Below are positions 12,382-19,405 of a stretch of DNA of 22,371 bases, one piece after another. Under the pieces are notes generated by a model that saw only the letters and a program-made list of their open reading frames with translations, had not been told where the DNA came from and ran no database searches. The DNA comes from Clostridiales bacterium UBA7273. GTDB lineage: Bacteria > Bacillota > Clostridia > Oscillospirales > Oscillospiraceae. Where the stretch lies: positions 1 to 22,371 of the forward strand of contig DKRV01000015.1 in NCBI GenBank assembly GCA_002472405.1. Direction: 5' to 3'. Position 1 is the first letter of the stretch. Each line of letters starts with the position of its first letter. Position numbers and translations under genes: made by a program.

Positions 12382-13752
12382 TTAGTTCTGGTTATATTTA
12401 TAGTACTGCTGCCGCTCGGGCGAGCGGACGGGTATTTTAACCTCGGGCAGGTTATCGCCGCTGATGGCATCCCAAAGGGCAAACCCGTCCGATTCTATCG
12501 GGTATATTTTAACGCCGAGGGCATCTATGGCCTGCTCGAGCGTGATATCGTCGAGAAAATCAAGCTCGTCGCGGCGCAGCATATTCTGTGAAACGAAAAG
12601 GCGCTCGCCCAAGTCTTTTCCGCGCAGCTGAGCAATAAGATCCTGCCCCGTTATGAGGCCGGAAACATTCACTCCGCGGCCGAAAAAGTCGTTTTGAACG
12701 GCGTAGACCTTACCTTTTATATTATCATACTTTTCCGCGGCAATACAAATAAGTTTTTCAAAATACGGCGCCACCGACACTCCGCAGGCTATGGAAAACG
12801 GCACTCCGTCCGGCTTTTCCGAAAGGCTGAGCGCACCGCGGAACTCGCGCTCGAGCAGGCGTATCATTCCGACGCCGTTTTCAAGCTGCGTGTGCTCCTC
12901 GTAGAAATCATCATCCGGCAGCTCTCGCTGCGCGCAGATATACATTTCGTCCGAGCAGAAGAATATCCTCGTGCCGTACTTTTTTACGCACTCATCACCA
13001 AAGGCCGTGACCATATCTATCGTCTCTCCCGAGTGCTCGGGCGTAAACGACTCGAGCGGATACAGACCCTCGCGGTATTTCGTAAGTCCGACCGGGACGA
13101 TCGACACGCTGTGCACTGCAGGATACATGTCCGCAAGATCCTGCATAGTCTGCATAAGCGCCTTTCCGTCGTTAAGGCCGGGGCAGCAGACGATCTGGCA
13201 GTTCATGACTATGCCGCCGCCGGCAAAGCGGCGCATTATATCGACGCATTTACCAGCATTTTTATTGCGCAGAAGCTTCACGCGAAGCTCGGGATCGGTC
13301 GCATGAACGGAGATGTTCACAGGGCTTATGTGCAGGTCGATTATGCGCTGTAGCTCGCGCTCGGAAAGATTGGTGAGCGTAATATAGTTTCCAAGCAAAA
13401 AGCTCAGGCGCGCGTCATCGTCCTTAAAGTACATCGTCTTGCGCATGCCCTTCGGGAGCTGGTCGATGAAGCAGAACACGCAGTTATTGGCGCAGCTTCG
13501 GGGATTATCCATCAGATACTCGGCAAACTCAAGGCCGAGATCGCGCCCCTCGGGCTTTTCGACGCGCACGATGTGCTCTGTTCCGTCCTTGCGGCGAAGC
13601 TTAATATGCAGCACCGGCTCATACGAGAAGTATTTATAGTCAAGAACATCATGGATCACGTTTCCGTTTATGCTGACTATCTCATCGCCTATATGCGCCT
13701 TGTGCAGCAGCGGACTGTCGTTATCGATTTTTGAAATAACGTCGTTTTTCAT
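12382..13752 (-). CDS. DUF512 radical SAM protein with PDZ-like domain
   Basis: This 456-residue protein has an N-terminal PDZ-like domain (about 1-65; SPLLHKAHIGDEIVSINGN) and a radical SAM core with CANNCVFCFIDQLPKGMR, whose cysteines at 87, 91 and 94 should hold a 4Fe-4S cluster. The DUF512 C-terminal domain follows. The family is widespread in Clostridia beside der and lacks an assigned reaction. ATG 13752 fits the family start better than the ATG at 13794, which lies inside a terminator hairpin; no clear Shine-Dalgarno is seen for either. The gene starts 67 bp after rpmF and is separated from it by that hairpin. Confidence 0.88.
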   Translation of the reverse strand: MKNDVISKIDNDSPLLHKAHIGDEIVSINGNVIHDVLDYKYFSYEPVLHIKLRRKDGTEHIVRVEKPEGRDLGLEFAEYLMDNPRSCANNCVFCFIDQLPKGMRKTMYFKDDDARLSFLLGNYITLTNLSERELQRIIDLHISPVNISVHATDPELRVKLLRNKNAGKCVDIMRRFAGGGIVMNCQIVCCPGLNDGKALMQTMQDLADMYPAVHSVSIVPVGLTKYREGLYPLESFTPEHSGETIDMVTAFGDECVKKYGTRIFFCSDEMYICAQRELPDDDFYEEHTQLENGVGMIRLLEREFRGALSLSEKPDGVPFSIACGVSVAPYFEKLICIAAEKYDNIKGKVYAVQNDFFGRGVNVSGLITGQDLIAQLRGKDLGERLFVSQNMLRRDELDFLDDITLEQAIDALGVKIYPIESDGFALWDAISGDNLPEVKIPVRSPERQQYYKYNQN

Positions 13753-13768
13753 ACACTTTAATAAGCAA

Positions 13769-13802
13769 AAGGAGGAAGGGGTACCTGTACCCATTCCTCC
13801 TT
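13769..13802 (-). terminator. Terminator/attenuator between rpmF and the DUF512-der operon
   Basis: A stem of AAGGAGGAA/TTCCTCCTT extended by GGGTA/TACCC is followed on the minus strand by TTTTGCTT. Its 5' arm contains an AAGGAGGAA run that looks like a ribosome site but would be sequestered. Confidence 0.7.
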
Positions 13803-13818
13803 GAGCTTAGCATTTTAA

Positions 13819-14004
13819 TTACTTCTCATCAACGGTGAGAACCTTGCGGCCGTTGTACATACCGCATGCCTTGCACGCACGGTGGGGCATTTTGAACTCG
13901 CCGCAGTTGGGGCACTTTACGATGCCGGGAGCCTCGAGCTTCCAGTGAGACGAACGTCTCTTATCACGTCTCTGTCTTGATACTTTTCCCTTAGGGACTG
14001 CCAT
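13819..14004 (-). CDS. rpmF: 50S ribosomal protein L32
   Basis: This 61-residue L32 has the family opening MAVPKGKVSRQRRDKRRS and a zinc-ribbon CPNC (32-35) and CKAC (45-48). The four cysteines indicate the zinc-binding version of L32. A strong AGGAGGTG site precedes the ATG. It follows yceD with a 41-bp gap, the conserved pairing in bacteria. Confidence 0.98.
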   Translation of the reverse strand: MAVPKGKVSRQRRDKRRSSHWKLEAPGIVKCPNCGEFKMPHRACKACGMYNGRKVLTVDEK

Positions 14005-14045
14005 GGTGACACCTCCTGAATAATAGCTGCATGTCAGCGTAAATA

Positions 14046-14540
14046 TTATTGATCACTATCCAACAGTTGCTGCAAAACAGCAAGTCTTGGATCGACTTCT
14101 TTCCCGCACGCGCAGGGGCCAAGGTTTAAATCGGCTCCGCACCGGGAGCAAAGGCCTTTACAATCCTCAGAGCACAGAAACTTCGTTTCCATGTCAAGGA
14201 CGAAAAGGGTCGAGAGCGTTTCATCGAGATCAAGATTGTCCCCGTCGAGAACAAAGACCTCGGGATCTTCAGACTCTCTGTCGGATATGAAGGCGTGGAG
14301 GTCCATCACCTTGCTGCTGTCAAACAGTTTACCACATCTGTCGCAGACGCAAGTCATTTCGGCTGTCAGGGTACCCTCGAGTGTCAGGATACCTGCCTCA
14401 TTAAACACTCTGCCTTCTGCCGTGGGTGGGGTCTTATACTCCTTGATAGAGTCAAATTCCAATCCCTCCGTGTTCAGTTCGCATTTGAACGGAACACTCT
14501 TTCCGGGAACTTCAATTATCTGTCTCAAATCAAGCAGCAT
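14046..14540 (-). CDS. yceD: YceD/DUF177 family protein
   Basis: This 164-residue protein of the DUF177 family is encoded directly before rpmF as in most bacteria; relatives are linked to 23S rRNA and ribosome metabolism. Two cysteine pairs, CVCDRC (in the middle) and CKGLCSRCG followed by CACG (near the C-terminus), suggest metal binding. ATG 14540 (MLLDLRQI) is preferred to the in-frame GTG 14555, which overlaps the GGAGAGGTG ribosome site. Confidence 0.93.
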   Translation of the reverse strand: MLLDLRQIIEVPGKSVPFKCELNTEGLEFDSIKEYKTPPTAEGRVFNEAGILTLEGTLTAEMTCVCDRCGKLFDSSKVMDLHAFISDRESEDPEVFVLDGDNLDLDETLSTLFVLDMETKFLCSEDCKGLCSRCGADLNLGPCACGKEVDPRLAVLQQLLDSDQ

Positions 14541-14642
14541 AGTGCACCTCTCCACAGTCGCTTGAATATTATAGTGGAATTACCCCGGCTTGTCAACCGA
14601 AAAAATTCGATTTTCGGACAAAAACTCGAAAAAACAGGCATA

Positions 14643-14671
14643 TTGCTAAACGGCAAGAAAAATGCTATAAT
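14643..14671 (+). promoter_or_regulatory. Promoter of the PepSY protein gene
   Basis: TTGCTA, a 17-bp spacer ending in TGC, and TATAAT at 14666-14671 lie 28 bp before the ATG. Confidence 0.75.
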
Positions 14672-14699
14672 CATTTATCATATTTTAACGGAGAACGGC

Positions 14700-15005
14700 A
14701 TGAAAAAGAGTGTAAAAATCCTGATAATCTGCGTACTTATTGCGGTGCTTATCGCCGGCGGAGTTATATATCTCATCTTCCAGACGCGCGACGATGATCT
14801 ACTCATCGGCGAAGACCGCGCGCAGCAGATAGCCCTCAACGATGCAGGGCTTGCGGCAAACCAGGTCTCAAGGCTCAAAGCGAGGATCAAGCTCGACTAC
14901 GGCGTGTGGTGCTACAAGGTCACGTTCCGCACCATCGCGATCGAGTATGAGTACGAGATCGAGGCGTATTCCGGCGCAATACTTGAAAAAGACATGGATG
15001 ACTGA
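14700..15005 (+). CDS. Membrane-anchored PepSY-domain protein
   Basis: This 101-residue protein has one N-terminal membrane segment (about 5-27) and an extracytoplasmic PepSY domain (IGEDRAQQIALNDAGL, then the YKVTFRT strand, then YEIEAYSGAILEKD). PepSY domains are found in peptidase propeptides and envelope proteins and can act as protease inhibitors or ligand-binding modules. GGAGAAC precedes the ATG. It stands alone, divergent from yceD. Confidence 0.85.
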   Translation: MKKSVKILIICVLIAVLIAGGVIYLIFQTRDDDLLIGEDRAQQIALNDAGLAANQVSRLKARIKLDYGVWCYKVTFRTIAIEYEYEIEAYSGAILEKDMDD

Positions 15006-15028
15006 ACAAACGAGGCTTATTTCAGCGC

Positions 15029-15144
15029 GCAAAAAAGTCTGTGACTTTTTGCACGCTTCAAAAAACGCCACATTTTTCGTAAAAACAAGTTTTTACGAAA
15101 AATCTCGCTACGCTCGTCAAAAAGTCCGTACCGGACGTTTTTGA
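15029..15144. repeat. Cluster of three AT-rich hairpins
   Basis: Three inverted repeats follow each other: 15029-15052 (arms GCAAAAA-GTC), 15072-15103 (perfect 15-bp arms around AA) and 15117-15144 (TCAAAAA-GTCCG arms with one bulge). The rest of 15006-15288 holds no gene. It may be a repeat element of this genome; the first hairpin could end the PepSY transcript. Confidence 0.6.
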
Positions 15145-15238
15145 TGGCTATTTATCCAATCACGAGTGGGGCCTTTGCCCCCTCGCGCTCCCCTGCTGCT
15201 CTATTATCTTTAATTCGCAGCATAGTTTTCTGATAGTC

Positions 15239-15270
15239 TGAAACGAGGCTCATTTTCGAGCCTCGTTTCA
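15239..15270. terminator. Hairpin downstream of rpoN
   Basis: Perfect 13-bp arms TGAAACGAGGCTC/GAGCCTCGTTTCA enclose a six-base loop, 19 bp past the rpoN stop. The T-run is weak on the minus strand. Confidence 0.6.
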
Positions 15271-15288
15271 TATTATCGCAATATTTCT

Positions 15289-16380
15289 CTATCTTTTTCT
15301 TCGTCCGGTGGTGGACGGTATCATGGCGTTTTCCCTGTACTTTGCAACGGTTCTGCGCGAGATCGACACGCCGCGTTCGGAAAGCTTTTCGGCGATCGCC
15401 TTATCGCTCAGCGGCTTTATCGGCGACACGCCGTCAACAAAAAAGTCGTGCTGCACGGCAAGTATTTTTTTCGCACAGGCCATGAGCATTGCCGCACGCC
15501 TGTCAACGCAGCTCATAGCCCACTTTGCCTGGGTGAGCTTTTCGCGGAAATATGTCCGCTCCTCATCGCTGAGATCCTCGCGCTCGGACATATCGAGATA
15601 AAACGAGTCTATGCCGTATGTCGGCATATATCGGTCGGCAATGGCGACCGCCAGTCCGTCGTTATCCTGCACGACTTCAACATCGGGGCGGATATACATC
15701 GTCTGCTTTCCGCCGTAATAGCCGTTTGACGGGTTCGGCTCAAGGCCTGCAATGAGCGAGCGCGCCTGCTCGATGCGCCCGACGGTGACATTGAGCTTTG
15801 ACGCAATATAGTTAAGCTGCCCCTTCGCGAGCCTGTCGAGATACGAAAGGCATATCTCGCGCGAGATATCGTCCTCCGCTCCCCTGCGGCGCAGCTGGAT
15901 AAGCAGGCACTCGCCGAGGGTGCGTGCGCCCACGCCGGCAGGCTCAAGCGACTGGAACACCTTGACCGCGTTTTCGTACCGCTCAATGCTGCCTCCGAAG
16001 GCATAAAGCTCGGGTTCTTCCTTTGGAAGATAGCCGCGCTCGTTCATTTCATCGGCGAGCCAAATAAGCTCGCGTCTGAGAAGTTCGGGTATTCTGAGAT
16101 AATTTATCTGCTCCTTGACGGAATCATAAAGCGTATTGTGCGGTGTGTCGGCGATCGTGCGCGACATTATGTCCGGATCCGTCGTCGTGCGCGCGGAAAA
16201 CTGCTTTTCGTGGCTTGGCGGCATTTCGCGCGGTGGAACGACCTCGATCAGCGGATTTTCCATGGAAAGCTCGTTTAAATACGTCTCCAGCTCGTGCGAA
16301 TTCATTTGAAGCAGCTTCAATGACTGCTGCATTTTCTGGCTAAGAATGAGTTTTTGTTCATTTGTCAGCTTCAGCTTCAT
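15289..16380 (-). CDS. rpoN: Sigma-54 factor with internal deletion of the -12 HTH region
   Basis: This 363-residue sigma-54 is shorter than the usual 430-480. Region I is present (TNEQKLILSQKMQQSLKLLQ, to about residue 47), which contacts activators. The core-binding region is intact (LEPAGVGARTLGECLLIQL). The C-terminal RpoN domain is present with its box SRRTVAKYRE. Normally an FFxxG motif is followed by a helix-turn-helix with HESTVSR and about 70 more residues before PLSD. Here FFVDG (313-317) runs straight into SPIKPLSD. The reading frame is clean, so this looks like evolved loss rather than decay. It may bind the -24 element only, or act at altered promoters. AAAGGAGG precedes the ATG, and an extended -10 lies at 16425-16417. 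Confidence 0.9.
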   Translation of the reverse strand: MKLKLTNEQKLILSQKMQQSLKLLQMNSHELETYLNELSMENPLIEVVPPREMPPSHEKQFSARTTTDPDIMSRTIADTPHNTLYDSVKEQINYLRIPELLRRELIWLADEMNERGYLPKEEPELYAFGGSIERYENAVKVFQSLEPAGVGARTLGECLLIQLRRRGAEDDISREICLSYLDRLAKGQLNYIASKLNVTVGRIEQARSLIAGLEPNPSNGYYGGKQTMYIRPDVEVVQDNDGLAVAIADRYMPTYGIDSFYLDMSEREDLSDEERTYFREKLTQAKWAMSCVDRRAAMLMACAKKILAVQHDFFVDGVSPIKPLSDKAIAEKLSERGVSISRRTVAKYRENAMIPSTTGRRKR

Positions 16381-16416
16381 TCCGCTGCCTCCTTTCGCAT
16401 GATATTATGTGTTTAG

Positions 16417-16425
16417 ATTATAACA
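16417..16425 (-). promoter_or_regulatory. Extended -10 element of rpoN
   Basis: On the minus strand it reads TGTTATAAT, 37 bp before the rpoN start. No good -35 is seen. Confidence 0.5.
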
Positions 16426-16481
16426 TTTTCTCCGCAGCATTTCCACTGTTTTTAAAAGCTCTTTATATTCCGCGAGTTTCG

Positions 16482-16490
16482 TGGTATAAT
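16482..16490 (+). promoter_or_regulatory. Extended -10 element of the lipoprotein gene
   Basis: TGGTATAAT lies 37 bp before the ATG. The -35 (TTTATA) is weak. It is divergent from the rpoN promoter 60 bp away. Confidence 0.55.
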
Positions 16491-16527
16491 CTCAGGAAAA
16501 CACCCCGTCGAAAGGACTTAAAACAGC

Positions 16528-17388
16528 ATGAAACGAACATTTGGCATAATAGCGGCGCTTATTCTTGCGCTTTGCCTTTGCGCCTGCGCCAAAAGCGGCG
16601 AGGACACACCTCAGCCGACCGAGGCTCAGCCTTCATCCACGCAGGATCTTTCCGTATACGAAAAAAGCGAAGGGCTTCTCTCGCAGGAGGTATGGTACAA
16701 CGAAAACGGGCTTAAATTCAGCACCGTCAAGTACGAGTACGACGCTGCCGGACGCCTTGTAAAGGAAACGACCCTCGGCATAAACGACGCGCCGGTTGGA
16801 TACAAGGAATACGTTCTAAACGCCGACGGGCTGCCCGAGACTATGATAAACTATATCGCCGACGGCCCGGAGGAATACTCCGAGGAGTACCGCGTTTTGT
16901 TTGAGTACAACGACACCGGACTGAAAATGAAGGAAACGAGCATGATCGGCGACACGGCCACGTCGGTCACGACCTATGCCTACGAGGGCAGTGATCTTGT
17001 AAGCGAAAAATACTATGAAGGCTCGGAGCTTATAAGCGACATAGCCTATGAGTACGACGGCTCCGGAAAGCTCACAAAGCTCGTGCGCCGCGATATGCTC
17101 GAGGACAGCGAAACCTCGGAGACCTGCACCTATGGCGAAAACGGACTTGTTGCCTCGCGCGAGGTAAGCAGCGGCGACGGTATTGAAAGTCGCACAGAGT
17201 ACAGCTATGATGAGCACGGAAACGAGATTTCCGTCAGCATTTACGGCCCCGACGGCAGTGCAATAAGCATCACGAAGAACGAATACGAATATGACGAGCC
17301 GGGAAACATAGTCAAATGCACACGCACCCAAGGCGACGGCGAGCAGAGTACGGTTATCGAATACAGCTGGAGTTACGTCAAAGGCTGA
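16528..17388 (+). CDS. Lipoprotein with YD-repeat-like motifs
   Basis: This is a 286-residue protein. Residues 1-20 form a lipoprotein signal ending in LCAC, with Cys20 the likely lipidated residue, so it is anchored on the outer face of the membrane. A low-complexity linker rich in Thr, Gln and Pro follows. The rest is a series of about ten short repeats built on YEYDxxGxLxKxxxx (YEYDAAGRLVKE, FEYNDTGLKMKE, YEYDGSGKLTKL, YSYDEHGNEISV), resembling the YD/RHS repeats that make beta-shell surfaces. There is no toxin tip or core RHS domain. Function is unknown; a cell-surface binding role is possible. Confidence 0.8.
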   Translation: MKRTFGIIAALILALCLCACAKSGEDTPQPTEAQPSSTQDLSVYEKSEGLLSQEVWYNENGLKFSTVKYEYDAAGRLVKETTLGINDAPVGYKEYVLNADGLPETMINYIADGPEEYSEEYRVLFEYNDTGLKMKETSMIGDTATSVTTYAYEGSDLVSEKYYEGSELISDIAYEYDGSGKLTKLVRRDMLEDSETSETCTYGENGLVASREVSSGDGIESRTEYSYDEHGNEISVSIYGPDGSAISITKNEYEYDEPGNIVKCTRTQGDGEQSTVIEYSWSYVKG

Positions 17389-17424
17389 CGAATTAACAAT
17401 TAATTTATATATTCGGGCTTTTGC

Positions 17425-17433
17425 TGTGATAAT
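17425..17433 (+). promoter_or_regulatory. Possible extended -10 before the zinc-ribbon gene
   Basis: TGTGATAAT lies 38 bp before the start at 17472. No clear -35 is seen. It would serve the group 17472-19363. Confidence 0.4.
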
Positions 17434-17471
17434 ATGTATTATTGAAATATTATCAATCAGGTGACTTTTCC

Positions 17472-17879
17472 ATGAGAGAAAAATTTGCGCGCTTTATGGC
17501 AGGACGCTGCGGAATAGATCAGCTCAATAAATTTCTGTCGATATTGAGCCTTGTGCTCATGATCTTGGCCGTGGTGTTCAACGGAACACGGTTTTCAAGG
17601 CCCGTATGGCTTATCGCGTTTGTCCTGCTCATACTTGTCTATGCGCGTATGCTGTCAAGAAATCTTTATAAGCGCAGCGCCGAAAATACGCGCTATCTTC
17701 GTCTGCGCATGAGCGTTAGCGGAAAGTTTGAAATGATAAAGGTCCGCTGGACACAGCGCAAGGATTATAAGTTCTTCACCTGCCCTGCTTGCCGCACAAC
17801 GCTGAGAGTTCCTCGTCACAAGGGAAAGATAAACATCGTCTGCAAAAAATGCGGCAACTCGTTTACGGGCAAGACCTGA
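17472..17879 (+). CDS. Two-helix membrane protein with C-terminal zinc ribbon
   Basis: This is a 135-residue protein. Two hydrophobic segments (about 22-38 and 46-63) are followed by a basic stretch and a zinc ribbon, CPAC near 107-110 and CKKCG near 126-130. ATG 17472 follows CAGGTGA at good spacing; an in-frame TTG 30 bases upstream is rejected. The family is not named, but such small proteins commonly precede DUF5685 and J-domain genes in Clostridia. The stop codon is one base before the next ATG, so the three genes are probably one operon. Confidence 0.8.
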   Translation: MREKFARFMAGRCGIDQLNKFLSILSLVLMILAVVFNGTRFSRPVWLIAFVLLILVYARMLSRNLYKRSAENTRYLRLRMSVSGKFEMIKVRWTQRKDYKFFTCPACRTTLRVPRHKGKINIVCKKCGNSFTGKT

Positions 17880-17880
17880 T

Positions 17881-18705
17881 ATGTTCGGCTTTGTAACGGC
17901 GGATCTTGCCGGGCTCAGCGAACTGCAGCGGCAGCGATACAAGGCGTATTACTGCGGCCTGTGCCGCAGCCTGAGCGAGCGTCACGGCGCGTTTGCGCGC
18001 TTTACGCTCACTTATGACATGACGTTTCTGGTCATGGTGCTCAGCGGCCTGTATGAGCCGTTTGACCTGAGCGGCGAGGCTCCCTGCCCTGCGCATCCGC
18101 TTGGGAAGCGCGCGTTTTTGCAGTCGGAGATCAGCGACTATGCCGCCGACATGAATGTTGCGCTGGCATATCTCAATTGCCTTGACGATTGGCACGATGA
18201 ACTAAACGCCGCGGCGCTTGCCTCGGCCGGAGTGCTCAAGCAGTCATACGAAAAGGTCTGCGTCGAATATCCGCGCCAGTGCGCTGTCATAAAGCAGTCG
18301 ATGGCAGAGCTTAAGCAGATCGAGGATCGCAGAGACAGCTCGACCGATGCCGCGGCCACAGCATTCGGCCGGCTGATGGCAGAGCTTTTCGTCATGCAGG
18401 AAGATCACTGGCAGAACGATCTGCGCTCTTTCGGCATGGCGCTCGGGCAGTTTGTTTACGTCATGGATGCCTGCATTGATTTAAAAAGCGATAAAAGAGC
18501 ATATAAGTATAACCCCTTCGTTTACCTGTACGGCAGGCTTGACGAGCAGGAGCGCTTCAGGGCGATACTTGAGCTTCTGCTTGCCGACTGCGTGAGAAGC
18601 TTTGAGCGGCTGCCGATAATTCAGGATGCGGACATAATAAAAAATATACTGTGCAGCGGCGTGTGGATAAAGTTCAATCAACACTACGGAATAAGCACTA
18701 AGTAA
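17881..18705 (+). CDS. DUF5685 family protein
   Basis: This is a 274-residue protein with the family opening MFGFVTADLAGLSELQRQRY followed by KAYYCGLCRSLSERHG, and a largely helical body. CGLC at 25-28, CPAHP, the NCLDDWHDE stretch (about 99-107) and DACIDLKSDKRAYKYNPF are conserved-looking Cys, His and Asp segments that could bind metal. A D-D-x-x-D style helix pair hints at a terpene-synthase-like or metal-dependent fold, but this is speculative. The function is unknown. It begins one base after the zinc-ribbon gene and ends 13 bp before the J-domain gene. Confidence 0.82.
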   Translation: MFGFVTADLAGLSELQRQRYKAYYCGLCRSLSERHGAFARFTLTYDMTFLVMVLSGLYEPFDLSGEAPCPAHPLGKRAFLQSEISDYAADMNVALAYLNCLDDWHDELNAAALASAGVLKQSYEKVCVEYPRQCAVIKQSMAELKQIEDRRDSSTDAAATAFGRLMAELFVMQEDHWQNDLRSFGMALGQFVYVMDACIDLKSDKRAYKYNPFVYLYGRLDEQERFRAILELLLADCVRSFERLPIIQDADIIKNILCSGVWIKFNQHYGISTK

Positions 18706-18718
18706 GGAGCAGTACCGA

Positions 18719-19363
18719 ATGGCACGGGACCCCTATGAAGTCCTCGGCGTTTCAAGAAATGCAACGGACGAGGAGATAAAAAAAGCTTACAGAGAGCTTG
18801 CGAAGAAATATCATCCCGACCGCAACCCCGGCGATGCAGCCGCGGCGGCAAAGATGAACGAGATAAACGCCGCATATGATCAGATCAAGAACGGTCAGAC
18901 CGGTCCCTCCGGCGGCTATGGCGGAGGATACGGCAGCGGTTACGGCGGCAGCTATGGCGGATTCGGTGGCTTCGGCGGATATGGCGCGTATGAGCAGCCG
19001 CAGGAGCGCGCAGAGTGCCGCGCGGCGGTCAATTACATACGCAACGGCAGATACAATGAAGCGCTCACCGCGCTCTCGCAGGTTCCGCTTTCCGAGCGTG
19101 ACGGGCGCTGGTACTATCTGAGCGCCGTCGCAAACATGTATCTGGGCAACAAGATAAACGCCCTTGAGGATGCCAAGCGTGCGGTCGAGATCGATCCGGA
19201 TAACCCGAACTATCGCCAGCTTCTCAACAGGCTGCAAAACAACGGTCAGTATTATCAGGATTACAGCGGAAACTACAACAGCTCCTGCTGCATCTGCGAC
19301 GACTGCTGCACCTCGTATCTGTGCTGCTCGTGCCTTACCCCGTGGGGCGGCATGTGCTGCTAA
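18719..19363 (+). CDS. J-domain protein with TPR-like region and cysteine-rich tail
   Basis: This is a 214-residue protein. The J domain (about 4-60) carries YHPDRNPG with the HPD triad at 32-34, which stimulates Hsp70 ATPase. A glycine/tyrosine-rich linker (about 64-92) follows, then helical TPR-like repeats (RAAVNYIRNGRYNEALTALS, and ALEDAKRAVEIDPDNPNYRQ). The last 30 residues contain ten cysteines, many in adjacent pairs (CCIC, CC, CC, CSC, CC). It lacks the DnaJ zinc-finger and substrate domains, so it is a specialised co-chaperone and not DnaJ. AAGGAG overlaps the preceding stop codon. It is the last gene of the group before a strong terminator. Confidence 0.88.
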   Translation: MARDPYEVLGVSRNATDEEIKKAYRELAKKYHPDRNPGDAAAAAKMNEINAAYDQIKNGQTGPSGGYGGGYGSGYGGSYGGFGGFGGYGAYEQPQERAECRAAVNYIRNGRYNEALTALSQVPLSERDGRWYYLSAVANMYLGNKINALEDAKRAVEIDPDNPNYRQLLNRLQNNGQYYQDYSGNYNSSCCICDDCCTSYLCCSCLTPWGGMCC

Positions 19364-19375
19364 ACATAACAATTT

Positions 19376-19400
19376 CGGCTGAGGCAAAACGCCTCAGCCG
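19376..19400. terminator. Bidirectional terminator between the J-domain and ATPase genes
   Basis: Perfect 10-bp arms CGGCTGAGGC/GCCTCAGCCG are followed by TTTTA on the plus strand. It serves two converging genes. Confidence 0.85.
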
Positions 19401-19405
19401 TTTTA

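Noticed and set aside
18752..19387. 211-codon minus-strand frame, alanine-rich
   Set aside because: Shadow of the J-domain gene caused by its glycine-rich G+C-rich codons; extends through a terminator.
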